Positions 27,823-37,221 of a stretch of DNA of 64,000 nt are shown here, one piece after another. Under the pieces are notes generated by a model. It was not told the origin of the DNA and searched no databases. It worked only from the letters and a program-made list of their open reading frames with translations. The stretch lies in NCBI GenBank assembly GCA_018660825.1, contig JABJJO010000150.1, positions 62,001 through 126,000 of the forward strand, written 5' to 3'. The DNA is from Planctomycetaceae bacterium (GTDB lineage: Bacteria > Planctomycetota > Planctomycetia > Pirellulales > Pirellulaceae). The first letter of the stretch is position 1. Every line of letters begins with the position of its first letter. A program made the position numbers and the translations under genes.

Positions 27823-29205
27823 ATGCGGCGCCCCATAAGTTTCTTGTTCGAGAATTCACTCTTTCTCATCTTTGGCACAGTCGCGGCGCTACTCTGGGCT
27901 AACTTAGGCTCTATTGATACCTACAACCATTTTGTACACTTTCCGCTCGTCGGCGCGAATTCCAGTGACAATCACGATTCCGATAAGGAAGGGCTCGAAG
28001 AACAGCACGAGGCCTCAACCGATCACGCCGCCGATCCCCCAAAGTCCGTGGCAGACGGCGTTCAAACGAGCAAGATCTCTCAAATATTTACCCGTGTTGT
28101 ATCACGACCAGACGATACCGGTCATCAACACGGGATAACCGTACACTTTCTGATCAACGACATTTTGATGGCGATGTTTTTTGCAATCGCTGCTGGCGAG
28201 GTCTGGGAAGCCTTGCTGCCTGGCGGTTCATTATCAAACCCTCGTAAAGCGGCCACACCTCTGCTAGCAACGCTTGGAGGCATTCTGGGTCCGGCCGGCC
28301 TTTACATGCTGGCATCAATGTACCTGGATTCAACCGATATTTATGGTGACGGTTGGGCCATCCCCTGCGCGACTGATATTGCCTTTTCCTATCTCGTGGC
28401 GCGAATGATATTCGGTGGATCTCATCCCGCGATCGCGTTTCTACTATTACTCGCCATCGCCGACGACGCAATTGGACTGTTGATACTAGCCGTTTTTTAT
28501 CCCAGCAAGCCGATCGAGCCAGTTTGGTTTTTGCTCACACTATCCGCCATGTTGCTTTGTTGGTTATTTCGTAAAAAGAAAATCCACAGTTTCTGGGCCT
28601 ATTTACTAATCCCAGGTACACTCTGTTGGCTCTCTTTTGACCTCGCGGGCATCCACCCCGCTTTGGGACTCGTTCCGATTATCCCCTGTTTACCACATGC
28701 CCATACCGACCTCGGAATTTTTGCGCGGGAGGAACTCAAACGCCATGACACGCTCAACGAAATGATGCATTGGTGGAAAAACCCAGTTGAGCTAATTCTA
28801 GGAATGTTTGGTTTGATCAATGCTGGCGTTGTGTTTGGTCATATCGGTCAAGGAACGTACCTTGTACTACTGGGCTTGATCATTGGTAAGCCGTTGGGAA
28901 TTTGCCTCTTTACTTGGATAGCAAAAGCACTGTTTCGTTTGGAAATGCCGGCTGGAATGACCGCGCGGCACGTGGTTGTCGTCGGTGTAATATCTTCAAT
29001 CGGCTTCACCGTGGCATTGTTTGTTTCCACAGCCGCCTTTAAGGACCCGAGCTCCCAAATTCTAGATGAGGTCAAAATGGGTGCTGTGTTTAGCTTTTTC
29101 GGAGCCATTCTGGCCTTCATCGTGGCTCGGTTACTGCGAATTCGCCCTTTGATTGAGGAACAGTTCTCTGAGACAACAGCACCGACCAACGAGGCAACGG
29201 TTTAA
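27823..29205 (+). CDS. nhaA: Na+/H+ antiporter NhaA with acidic/His-rich insertion
   Basis: The 460-residue protein has the NhaA core: ATDIAFSYLV (Asp185, matching E. coli Asp133) and AIADDAIGLLI (Asp214/Asp215, matching the Asp163/Asp164 pair), then PVELILGMFGLINAGV and HVVVVGVISSIGFTVALF. It exchanges Na+ or Li+ for protons across the inner membrane and supports salt and pH tolerance, which fits a marine habitat. Between helix 1 and helix 2 lies an extra hydrophilic loop (residues about 46-103) with NHDSDKEGLEEQHEASTDH. E. coli NhaA is 388 residues, so most of the surplus is here. The next gene starts 23 nt downstream. Confidence 0.93.
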   Translation: MRRPISFLFENSLFLIFGTVAALLWANLGSIDTYNHFVHFPLVGANSSDNHDSDKEGLEEQHEASTDHAADPPKSVADGVQTSKISQIFTRVVSRPDDTGHQHGITVHFLINDILMAMFFAIAAGEVWEALLPGGSLSNPRKAATPLLATLGGILGPAGLYMLASMYLDSTDIYGDGWAIPCATDIAFSYLVARMIFGGSHPAIAFLLLLAIADDAIGLLILAVFYPSKPIEPVWFLLTLSAMLLCWLFRKKKIHSFWAYLLIPGTLCWLSFDLAGIHPALGLVPIIPCLPHAHTDLGIFAREELKRHDTLNEMMHWWKNPVELILGMFGLINAGVVFGHIGQGTYLVLLGLIIGKPLGICLFTWIAKALFRLEMPAGMTARHVVVVGVISSIGFTVALFVSTAAFKDPSSQILDEVKMGAVFSFFGAILAFIVARLLRIRPLIEEQFSETTAPTNEATV

Positions 29206-29228
29206 CAGCAATCACCCATCGGTAAAAC

Positions 29229-29957
29229 ATGAACGCTTACACTTTTACAAAACTCTCGCTTCTCCTGCTAACTCTATTGGTAATTCCCTCGCCGAATCTC
29301 TATTCCCAAAGTGTCGAATTTGACGCAACCGCTACTTATCGCGGGCGTAACGTCCATGGCTGGACTGTCTATATGCAAAAACGACTTTTGCGTGAAAAAC
29401 GCGAAGCCGGCGCTCGTGCCTATTCAATTGTTACGGACCAGTTATCCCGGCTTACGCGAACGATCCCTGCCCAACAACTTAAGCACCTCCGGCAAGTTCC
29501 GATTTGGATTTGTGATCGATCCGACGGTCCCATTCACTACCACCCGCAACGTGAATGGTTAGTAAAAAACGGCTATAACCCCGATAAGGCTAAAGCGGTG
29601 GACATTAGCCAAGTAAACAACATCATTCGCAGCGAACAAACTCAACCTTCTGTAATATTACATGAACTTGCACACGCTTATCACGATCAAGTTCTCGGGT
29701 TTGACGACCCCAATGTTATCGCCGCCTACGAACAGGCAGTAAAATCCGGCAACTACGAATCCGTACTCGGCATTCGTGGGAAACAGGTTAGGCACTACGC
29801 ACTCACCAATGAAAAAGAATATTTTGCCGAATGCACCGAAGCGTTTTTTGCAACCAATGATTTTTATCCCTTCGTTCGCGCTGAACTTCAACAATTCGAC
29901 CCCAAAATGTATCAGACACTAGTGGAAGTATGGGGTGTTGATCCCGTCAAACACTGA
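29229..29957 (+). CDS. Secreted HExxH metallopeptidase-like protein
   Basis: The 242-residue protein has a signal peptide (LSLLLLTLLVIPSPNLYS) and a zinc motif HELAHAYHDQ (His-Glu-x-x-His) followed about 60 residues later by NEKEYFAECTEAFFATN, where a Glu can serve as third ligand; this layout resembles the gluzincin-type lethal-factor-like peptidases. Substrate unknown. It follows nhaA by 23 nt on the same strand and may be co-transcribed, though no functional link is evident. Confidence 0.8.
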   Translation: MNAYTFTKLSLLLLTLLVIPSPNLYSQSVEFDATATYRGRNVHGWTVYMQKRLLREKREAGARAYSIVTDQLSRLTRTIPAQQLKHLRQVPIWICDRSDGPIHYHPQREWLVKNGYNPDKAKAVDISQVNNIIRSEQTQPSVILHELAHAYHDQVLGFDDPNVIAAYEQAVKSGNYESVLGIRGKQVRHYALTNEKEYFAECTEAFFATNDFYPFVRAELQQFDPKMYQTLVEVWGVDPVKH

Positions 29958-29997
29958 CTTACCCCTCCGACCACGCCCTCTTCCAGAATGACGCCCA

Positions 29998-30918
29998 TTG
30001 ATCCATCAAAATACAATTGTCGGTATTGGCGAAACACTATTTGACGTGATTGGCAGTCAGCGAGCCCTTGCCGGTGCACCCTTGAATTTTTGTGTCATGG
30101 TAAATCAACTTTTGCAATCCACAGGCTTCGTAACTGCGATTGTGTCAGCCGTCGGTAACGACAAGCAGGGGGCTAACGCTCGATGCCAATTAGCCAACGC
30201 TTCAATTGATACTACTCACCTCCAAACACATCCCACACTACCAACAGGGGAAGCGCGGATACGCGAAAGTATTGAAGACGACGCAGAATGCAGTTTCGAC
30301 ATTTTACCCAACGTTGCTTGGGATGATCTGCGTTGGACCGTACCGCTCCAGAAATTCACCAAACAGGTTTCCTGTGTTGTCTATGGAACACTCCCCCAAC
30401 GTTCTGCGCCGAGTCGCCAAACCATCTACAAGTTTCTCTCTGCGTGCCCCAACGCAATCCGGATTTTTGACGTCAACCTTCGCGATCCACACTACGATGC
30501 TGAGATAATCAGGGACGGTTGTAACGCCGCGACAATTTTGAAACTCAATTTCCATGAACTCTCAACAGTGGCAGAGGCCGACAATATTCGTTCCCACCAA
30601 GACCCATTGGCTACCTGCAGGCGACTGCTCGAACATTTCTCGCTAAGCGCTGTCGTCCTCACCGCCAGTAACAAAGGCACAACGATCGTGACCGCGGACC
30701 AAACCTACACTGGCAAAATACCTCACGTGGTCGTGCAAAGTAGTGTGGGCGCCGGCGACGCCTGTACAGCCGGAATTGTGGCCGGACTCACACTAAATCT
30801 CGAATTCGCTCGCGTCGTCGGATTGGCAAACCGAATGGGTGCTTGGATCGCCAGCAACAACGCACCCAACGTCGCGCTCCCTGATGATCTACTGAATTTC
30901 GATATCGCCGATATTTAA
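29998..30918 (+). CDS. PfkB-family sugar kinase (fructokinase/ribokinase type)
   Basis: The 306-residue protein has the N-terminal signature IVGIGETLFDV with AGAPLNF, and the C-terminal signature SSVGAGDACTAGIVAGLTL, where the Asp is the catalytic base and the Gly-rich stretch forms the anion hole. It phosphorylates a sugar with ATP; fructose is likely by resemblance but not proven. The frame has a stop at 29989 and no ATG near the start, so TTG 29998 is the best start although no good Shine-Dalgarno is present. The C-terminus is complete. Confidence 0.87.
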   Translation: MIHQNTIVGIGETLFDVIGSQRALAGAPLNFCVMVNQLLQSTGFVTAIVSAVGNDKQGANARCQLANASIDTTHLQTHPTLPTGEARIRESIEDDAECSFDILPNVAWDDLRWTVPLQKFTKQVSCVVYGTLPQRSAPSRQTIYKFLSACPNAIRIFDVNLRDPHYDAEIIRDGCNAATILKLNFHELSTVAEADNIRSHQDPLATCRRLLEHFSLSAVVLTASNKGTTIVTADQTYTGKIPHVVVQSSVGAGDACTAGIVAGLTLNLEFARVVGLANRMGAWIASNNAPNVALPDDLLNFDIADI

Positions 30919-31040
30919 CGTGCCGAACAATTTGTCAATTGCGCAGGCAAAGCAACGCGCATTTATCTTTTTTTGTGTATCATATAGTGCAGCAACCGCA
31001 TTGAACCTTTTTCGACCAACTCTCACGGATATATTTTCGC

Positions 31041-31574
31041 ATGGCTGAAATAGCAGTTCTTGGTGCTGGTTGTTTTTGGTGCGTAGAGGCGGTATTCACT
31101 CAGTTAAAAGGAGTACACGCAATTCGGCCGGGGTACTGTAACGGTATAGGTGAAGACCCTACGTACGAACAAGTTTGCACCGGAAAAACAGGACACGCCG
31201 AAGTGATCGAAATTGAATTCGAACCACTCACATTGGCATATAACCAACTGCTGGAAGTATTTTTCCATAGCCACGACCCCACCACCCTCAATCAGCAGGG
31301 CGATGATCTGGGGACCCAGTATCGCAGTGGAATATATTTCCGCGATGCCCAACAGGAAGCCGTCGCGATCCAAGTGCGAAATTCAGCCGCACAATCTAAG
31401 CTTTGGCCAAGTCCCATAGTAACGGAAATCGCACCGCTTGTGACGTTTTATGCCGCTGAAGCTTATCACCACGATTACTACGCTCACAATCCCGCGCAAC
31501 CCTATTGCTCCACTGTAATTGGACCTAAGCTCGCCAAGTTACGGAAAACCCATTCACATTTATTGAAGGTTTAG
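31041..31574 (+). CDS. msrA: Peptide-methionine (S)-S-oxide reductase MsrA
   Basis: The 177-residue protein has GAGCFWCVEAVF (catalytic Cys11 in GCFWC), PGYCNG, EDPTYEQVCTGKTGHAEVIEIEF and FFHSHDPTTLNQQGDDLGTQYRS, all diagnostic of MsrA. It reduces the S-epimer of methionine sulfoxide in proteins with thioredoxin as donor. No signal peptide is present, so it is cytoplasmic. Further cysteines near the C-terminus (PYCSTV) could act as resolving residue. The lipoprotein gene begins 5 nt after its stop, so the two are probably co-transcribed. Confidence 0.97.
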   Translation: MAEIAVLGAGCFWCVEAVFTQLKGVHAIRPGYCNGIGEDPTYEQVCTGKTGHAEVIEIEFEPLTLAYNQLLEVFFHSHDPTTLNQQGDDLGTQYRSGIYFRDAQQEAVAIQVRNSAAQSKLWPSPIVTEIAPLVTFYAAEAYHHDYYAHNPAQPYCSTVIGPKLAKLRKTHSHLLKV

Positions 31575-31579
31575 TTCCA

Positions 31580-32248
31580 GTGCCACGCGAACTTTCATTA
31601 TTCCTTCTTATTATATTCAGTAATTCTACCGGATGTGTGATACCTCAGTTTCTGAATCCCCTTTCAACCAAAGACGATTCAATCATTGACGAACGACTTG
31701 TTGGACACTGGGCGCCGATCGAAATCGACGAAAATGGCGTGCAATCGCAGACCACCCCCGATGACGTTTTCGGGCAATACATCGTACTGGGGCGACACTC
31801 TGAACAAAAAGAGGCGATGATAGCCGCACAAACTAAACTAACATCGGACGGGAAAGTGGACCACGAGTCGCGAATCGGAATCGCAACTCGCCTGGATGAT
31901 CAATACTACATTGCCTGGAAACTACACCCCAAGGAACGTAACCACGATGATAAGTCTATGCTCACCAACACCACCTACACGGTTACCACATACACGCTAC
32001 AAAACAACGACACGCTTTTAACTATATTCATGCTCGACCATGAACATATTATTGAAGCAGTCAAAGAAGGACGTTTGTCCGGGGTGATCGAAGAAGAGGT
32101 GGTCATCCGTAAGGGAAAAGAAAAGACCGAAATCAAAAATGTGATCATCGAATCGTCGACAGCCGAATTACGCGAATATTTCACCAAATTCGGTTCCGTT
32201 GCCTTCAATCGCACTGAACCCTCATACTATCGTAAAGTTGTCAAATAA
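31580..32248 (+). CDS. Putative lipoprotein, unknown
   Basis: The 222-residue protein starts at GTG 31580 with GAAGG upstream. The N-terminus has a hydrophobic segment and a Cys at residue 19 (SNSTGC), which resembles a lipobox although the -1 residue is Gly and the -3 residue is Ser. The mature part contains VGHWAPIEIDENG and charged, beta-rich sequence with no recognised domain. It is not a known family to me. It follows msrA by 5 nt and is convergent with the sulfatase gene. Confidence 0.7.
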   Translation: MPRELSLFLLIIFSNSTGCVIPQFLNPLSTKDDSIIDERLVGHWAPIEIDENGVQSQTTPDDVFGQYIVLGRHSEQKEAMIAAQTKLTSDGKVDHESRIGIATRLDDQYYIAWKLHPKERNHDDKSMLTNTTYTVTTYTLQNNDTLLTIFMLDHEHIIEAVKEGRLSGVIEEEVVIRKGKEKTEIKNVIIESSTAELREYFTKFGSVAFNRTEPSYYRKVVK

Positions 32249-32295
32249 CAACGTTGACCAACCTTAAAACAATACGTGTTAATTCACGTGCAGGA

Positions 32296-33726
32296 TTACC
32301 CGCCAAAAAATTTGGTCTCGAGATCCAATTTATCACCGACATCTTGTTGTAATTCCAAGAGCCGCGCGAACATCTTCTTTTGGATAGCAACTGTATTTTT
32401 GTCGTCGGACAAATCGTGTTGTTCCAGCGGATCAGTATCCAAATTATAGAGCCTAATTTTTTTGATCGTCGGGTACAAAATCATCTTGTAACCATTCCAA
32501 CGTACGCTTCGTTGATTTTGTAAATAAGCACCATAGATTCCGTCGTAACAGGACACCGTCTGTTCGCCTTTGAGGATTGGTAAAATACTATTAAACTCAA
32601 CATGGTCTGGTTTCACAACTTTTGCTAATTCTAATGTCGTGGGCATAACATCTTGTAAATATATCTCCGTATCTACGGTAACACCCTTCCCGACCCTCGG
32701 ACCAACCACCATAAACGGAACTCGTACACTATGGTCATACATATTCTGTTTGCCCATCAATCCGTGATGCCCTACGGCGAGTCCATGATCAGCCGTAAAA
32801 AAGATGTAGGTGTTCCGTTGTTGTTTCGTCGTCTTCAAATGTTCTAAAATGCGTCCGATCTGGTGGTCCATATGGGTGATGATCGCGTAGTATTCTTGAC
32901 GATTTACCTTCACCGAATGTTCCGTACGAGGAAAGGGTGCGAGTTTTTCGTCACGCAAGCCCCGTCCAGTCGCAGCCGCGTTGTTATAGGGATATTCCTC
33001 AAGAAAATTCTCCGGCACAGCGATGTCTCCCAAGGGATAACGATCGACGTATTCCTGGGGAGACTGACGAGGGTCATGCGGCGCGTTAAAAGCAACATAC
33101 ATAAAAAACGGCTTGTCATCTTGTTTTGCCTGATCCAAAAATCCGATTGCGTCGTCAGCAACGACTTCACTCCAGTGTTTACCACCGGCCCAGTAACCAC
33201 CCCATTTAGGATCGTTGGGCAACCAACGCTGATCGGTGGGACTCAGCGGTCGATTATATCCCTCCGGTACTTGCTGAGGCATTCCCCCTCGAACAAACCC
33301 CGTCGTGTCAAACGCTTTAGTTGCGTCAGCACGCACATGCCATTTTCCCGACATGTATGTGTGGTAGCCAGCTTTTTTCATATATTCAGACCAAAACCGA
33401 CCCTCCTGCCGTTCTTTTTCCGTCGTCGGATAGATCGAATTTGCGTGCCATATAAACCGGCCAGTATTGAGCATGCAGCGACTTGCCACGCAAACCGCGC
33501 CGCTCCAACTTCCCATGTTATAGGCGTGAGTAAACGTGGTGCCTTGGGCAACCAATTTATCGAGGTTTGGAGTTTGTATTTCCGTGTGCCCAAATGCCCC
33601 GATCGTCTCGAAACATTGGTCATCCGCAAAAACAAATAGAATATTGGGTTGTTCGGCGCTCCGACTAACCACCACACTGAATAACCACAACCCGAGCACG
33701 CTTAACAATTGCTTGAACGTTTTCAA
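32296..33726 (-). CDS. Sulfatase (S1 family), CxASR type
   Basis: The secreted sulfatase has NILFVFADDQCFETIGAFGH, formylglycine motif CVASR (third residue Ala in place of the usual Pro), SGKWHVRADATK and DHGLAVGHHGLMGKQ. The signal segment is QLLSVLGLWLFSVVVSRSA. The upstream part of the frame (to 33798) does not look like protein; TTG 33726, seven bases after AGGAG, or GTG 33729 is preferred, giving about 476 residues. It is the last gene of a minus-strand operon behind PSD1-type and DUF1501 genes. Substrate unknown. Confidence 0.9.
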   Translation of the reverse strand: MKTFKQLLSVLGLWLFSVVVSRSAEQPNILFVFADDQCFETIGAFGHTEIQTPNLDKLVAQGTTFTHAYNMGSWSGAVCVASRCMLNTGRFIWHANSIYPTTEKERQEGRFWSEYMKKAGYHTYMSGKWHVRADATKAFDTTGFVRGGMPQQVPEGYNRPLSPTDQRWLPNDPKWGGYWAGGKHWSEVVADDAIGFLDQAKQDDKPFFMYVAFNAPHDPRQSPQEYVDRYPLGDIAVPENFLEEYPYNNAAATGRGLRDEKLAPFPRTEHSVKVNRQEYYAIITHMDHQIGRILEHLKTTKQQRNTYIFFTADHGLAVGHHGLMGKQNMYDHSVRVPFMVVGPRVGKGVTVDTEIYLQDVMPTTLELAKVVKPDHVEFNSILPILKGEQTVSCYDGIYGAYLQNQRSVRWNGYKMILYPTIKKIRLYNLDTDPLEQHDLSDDKNTVAIQKKMFARLLELQQDVGDKLDLETKFFGG

Positions 33727-33798
33727 CACACTTCTCCTGTGAATAGCATTACGATAGCGAGTCGCCCCGATGAGAATTCGCTGTTTACGATGATGCAA

Positions 33799-35076
33799 CT
33801 ATGCTAACAAATCTGCAATCGGAGTTCCACCATTAGAGATAGTGAAGGGCCGACCCGTTGGTGAAAATATTTCTTCATCGTGTTGTAAGCCCATAGCAGC
33901 AGCGATCGTCGCGTTGAAATCCTGTACGCTTACGTTCTGGTCCTCAACATAGAATCCGTCCTCATCGCTCACCCCATAAACTTGGCCCGTTTTAATACCT
34001 CCGCCAATTAACAACGTGGAGAACGCGGCCGGGTGATGATCTCGTCCTGCATTAACATTAATTTTAGGCGTTCGACCAAATTCTGTTGCCACGACAATCA
34101 ACGTGGATTCAAGGCGACCACGCTGCTTAAGGTCTGCGATCAAGGAACTCAAAGCATTATCAAGTTCCGCGGCCTTATTGGTGATTGCGTCGTTCAAACC
34201 GCGATGCATGTCCCACCCCCCCGTCGTCACCTCGACAAATCGAACGCCACTCTCGATCAGGCGGCGTGCCAACAGACAGCCTTGCCCAAATCGATTTTGC
34301 CCGTACTTCTCTTTGATCGAATCTTCCTCGGTGGTAATGTCGAAGGCCTTAATGGCATCGCTCCGCAATAGACCAACCGCCTCGCGATACAAATCGTCGT
34401 AACCATTGACGTGTGAGTTTTCCTTGGCTCGAGACCGAAAACCCTTGTCAAACGTTTGCGACAGCCCCAGTCGCCTATTGAAATGAAAGTCTTCTAAGTA
34501 CTTCGGCATCTTCGTATTTTCCAGGCCTTTGTTGGGATCGCCAATAGGTACGGGTGCGAATTTTGCTCCTAAGTAACCCGGTCCACCACCTTTGCTACCG
34601 ATATTCACACTAGCCGGCAACGCCTGACTGATCCGACCATCGAGCCGGTGAATCCATGGCCCCAGGGCGGGGTGGTTCGTTGTAGCAATTTCATCGTAAC
34701 TGGTTCGGAGCAAATATTGGGCGGGTCCATGTGCACCCGTTTCCTGAAACATTCCGCGAACCACCGCCAACTCATTGGCCATGTTTGCCAACTTGGGCAA
34801 GTGTTGTCCAAATTGCACGCCGCTGATGCTCGTACTGATGGCCTGTGTGTCTCCCTGTACGCTACTCCCAGGTTTGGGATCAAACGTATCAAGATGACTC
34901 ATCGCTCCTGTCATAAATAAGTAGACAATCTGTTTCGCTGGAGCGACGGCCTTGGTTTTATCGCCATCGATGCCTAGCGAAACATCCGTGAGGGCCGTCA
35001 CGCCAAGGAGAGAACTAGCTACCTGGGCCATAAATCGCCTGCGGGCACAACCATCTAACGTTTTCGCATCTACCAT
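33799..35076 (-). CDS. DUF1501 protein, Tat-exported
   Basis: The 425-residue protein has a twin-arginine-type N-terminus (RRRFMAQVASSLLGVTA) and the DUF1501 core (sulfatase-like alkaline phosphatase superfamily fold): QIVYLFMTGAMSHLDTFDPK, GAHGPAQYLLRT, VEVTTGGWDMHRG, VVATEFGRTPKIN and GRDHHPAAFSTLLIGGG. The reaction is unknown. ATG 35076 is preceded by AGGGAAAG. It follows the PSD1-type gene by 57 nt and precedes the sulfatase gene, the standard planctomycete DUF1549/1553-DUF1501 pairing. Confidence 0.92.
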   Translation of the reverse strand: MVDAKTLDGCARRRFMAQVASSLLGVTALTDVSLGIDGDKTKAVAPAKQIVYLFMTGAMSHLDTFDPKPGSSVQGDTQAISTSISGVQFGQHLPKLANMANELAVVRGMFQETGAHGPAQYLLRTSYDEIATTNHPALGPWIHRLDGRISQALPASVNIGSKGGGPGYLGAKFAPVPIGDPNKGLENTKMPKYLEDFHFNRRLGLSQTFDKGFRSRAKENSHVNGYDDLYREAVGLLRSDAIKAFDITTEEDSIKEKYGQNRFGQGCLLARRLIESGVRFVEVTTGGWDMHRGLNDAITNKAAELDNALSSLIADLKQRGRLESTLIVVATEFGRTPKINVNAGRDHHPAAFSTLLIGGGIKTGQVYGVSDEDGFYVEDQNVSVQDFNATIAAAMGLQHDEEIFSPTGRPFTISNGGTPIADLLA

Positions 35077-35133
35077 GAGTAACTTTCCCTTAAGGCTATC
35101 TGTAAGCACGTTAAACGGGCCAAATAGCAATTC

Positions 35134-37062
35134 CTACTGTACGTATAAAAATTCACGTGTATTCAACAACGCCCAAATTACGTTTCCCAGTCCAGCGGGA
35201 CCAAAATCACGAACTTCTTTGTAACTGGCACCCCGTTCTTCCTCGGTGGGCATTCGGCCTAAAATGCTCAAAAACACGACCGTAAGGCGATTTGCTTCGT
35301 TGGTGCCCATCACCTCTCGGTGCACAACCGAACCAGACTCAAGCATCATGTGCGTAATGGGCCCATTGAAAAGTGCTAACAACTGAGGAACAGTTCCCTC
35401 GACACTCCCGTCGCCGATAATTTCGCGGTCACTCTGACCAAATTGACGCAAGAAATGCGACGCCGGAAGCGGTTGTGGCAACTCGGACGCCCGCCGTAGT
35501 AATAATCCCTGATAACTATGCTTGCGGTTATAGGTGCGTTTGTCGGCCTCCGCTTTGCTAATGTCATCGATCTTCAAATTGATTTCAAAGATACTTAATC
35601 CAGGATCCGCATTGATCGCCTCGATATAATCTTTGTCATCCGGTCGTAAATGGTAATCGATATTATTGAAGGTTAACGTCAAAACACTATCCCATATCTG
35701 CTCAGCGGTCATCCGCCGCAAAATCGGACCTTCAAAAAAATAATCGTCAACTGCGTTAACGTCATCATAGGTCACCTGCCGCTGATAAGCTTCCGTGTTG
35801 TAGATAATCCGCATGAATTCCTTGATATCGAACTTAACGCGTCGCATCTCCCTCACCAACACTTCCAACAACTCTGGGTTGGAAACGTGGGTGTTATCCA
35901 TAATGTCGTCCACTGGCTCGAAGACTCCCCGTCCAAACGCGCGCTTCCACATCCGATTGGTGATCGCCTTAGCAAACCGTGGATTGTCAGTGGACGTCAT
36001 CCAGCGTGCAAACAGATCGCGCCGATCAGTATCTGGGGCCATCGCGGGAATCGACCCGAAGAGAATTTTCGCCGTTACCAATTCACCGGGTTTAGCATCA
36101 TCGTAAGCGTAGTCGTGAGGAAATTTAAGATTTGCCGCAGTCTCATTTACCGTGTAGCGGTTGAAACGCTCGATCCGACGCATCAGATTTGCCTCTCGAG
36201 AACGTTCACCGACCTCGGTAATAGCGGCTTTCATATTCTTTTGGGCATACGTAGCACGTGGAGCCGACGTACGAATTCCCGCCTCGAACGCAGCAAGCTG
36301 ATAAAATTCCTTCTGCGTCCATTTATCAAATGGGTGATCGTGACATTGAGCACAACCTATGCGAGTTCCCAGAAAAATCCGAATTGTGTTATTCAGATTA
36401 TCCAGCGGCATACCGATATCGCGCAATTTATAACCGGTGGCAGGATCATGCCAAACTTTACCCTCTGACGACAACATCTTACGAACAAATTCATCATAAG
36501 GAATGTTATCGCGCAACGACTCTTTGACCCAGTCCGCCCACGGTCGTATGTACGTGTTTCCCGTCGATCGGTCAACGATCCGCAAGGTGTCAGCCCAATA
36601 GTTGAACAAATGGCTAGCGTAACCAGGTTGACCCAGCAAATAGTCTATTAGTACTTCACGTTTATTGGATTGTTTAGACGTTATAAAAAGATACGCTTCC
36701 CGACCAGTGGGGATCGTTCCCGTGATATCTAAATATGCCCGTCGAACAAACTGGCCGTCACTACTAGGCGCATTTGGCTCGACTCCTTCGGTCTCTAATC
36801 GTTTATCTATAATTTTGTCGATTCGTATTGTCGCCAATCGCATTTGCCCAAGCTGACTAGAATCCACCTTGTCCATCTCAAAAGGCAATGCCAATGGGTC
36901 TTCCTGATGTGGAAGCTTCGTTTTAATTTCGTTAGCTCGAGGCTTGCTGGGCGCCTTCTTACGCACTACGCCGTTATTAGGTTGTCCAACCGACACTTGG
37001 CAATATGACAAGCAGAAAATCCCCAATAAAACGAACGCCAATACAGATTGTCTTTTGCACAT
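35134..37062 (-). CDS. DUF1549/DUF1553 protein, secreted
   Basis: The 642-residue protein has a signal peptide (VLAFVLLGIFCLSYCQVSV), DUF1549 (DKIIDKRLETEGVEPNAPSS, RRAYLDITGTIPT, LRDNIPYDEFVRKML) and GCAQCHDHPFDKWTQKEFY, a CxxCH motif followed by DUF1553 (AITNRMWKRAFGRGVFEPVDD) and C-terminal NTREFLYVQ. It lacks the N-terminal cytochrome-type PSCyt1 domain found in some relatives. ATG 37062 has GAGG seven bases upstream. It starts the operon with DUF1501 and sulfatase. Confidence 0.92.
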   Translation of the reverse strand: MCKRQSVLAFVLLGIFCLSYCQVSVGQPNNGVVRKKAPSKPRANEIKTKLPHQEDPLALPFEMDKVDSSQLGQMRLATIRIDKIIDKRLETEGVEPNAPSSDGQFVRRAYLDITGTIPTGREAYLFITSKQSNKREVLIDYLLGQPGYASHLFNYWADTLRIVDRSTGNTYIRPWADWVKESLRDNIPYDEFVRKMLSSEGKVWHDPATGYKLRDIGMPLDNLNNTIRIFLGTRIGCAQCHDHPFDKWTQKEFYQLAAFEAGIRTSAPRATYAQKNMKAAITEVGERSREANLMRRIERFNRYTVNETAANLKFPHDYAYDDAKPGELVTAKILFGSIPAMAPDTDRRDLFARWMTSTDNPRFAKAITNRMWKRAFGRGVFEPVDDIMDNTHVSNPELLEVLVREMRRVKFDIKEFMRIIYNTEAYQRQVTYDDVNAVDDYFFEGPILRRMTAEQIWDSVLTLTFNNIDYHLRPDDKDYIEAINADPGLSIFEINLKIDDISKAEADKRTYNRKHSYQGLLLRRASELPQPLPASHFLRQFGQSDREIIGDGSVEGTVPQLLALFNGPITHMMLESGSVVHREVMGTNEANRLTVVFLSILGRMPTEEERGASYKEVRDFGPAGLGNVIWALLNTREFLYVQ

Positions 37063-37221
37063 ACATAACCTCGCGAACCAACTGAATATCAATACCCAAA
37101 TGTGGATGTTAAATTATTGCACTTTAAACTTATTGTTGCAACAAACATATCGGTTCAAATCGCCAAAATAAGCCAGAATGAGGCGAGTTATTGCGATAAA
37201 TTGATCAATTCACTTATCGAT

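Noticed and set aside
32274..32289. ACGTG...CACGT inverted repeat between convergent genes
   Set aside because: The 5-bp stem is weak and has no T-run on either strand, so it is not called as a terminator.
32863..33639. Plus-strand ORF of 258 codons
   Set aside because: It lies entirely opposite the CVASR sulfatase gene, has no family motif or RBS, and its composition is that of an antisense shadow.
35887..36468. Plus-strand ORF of 193 codons
   Set aside because: It is antisense to the DUF1549/1553 gene, whose motifs (CxxCH, DUF1553) are clear on the minus strand.
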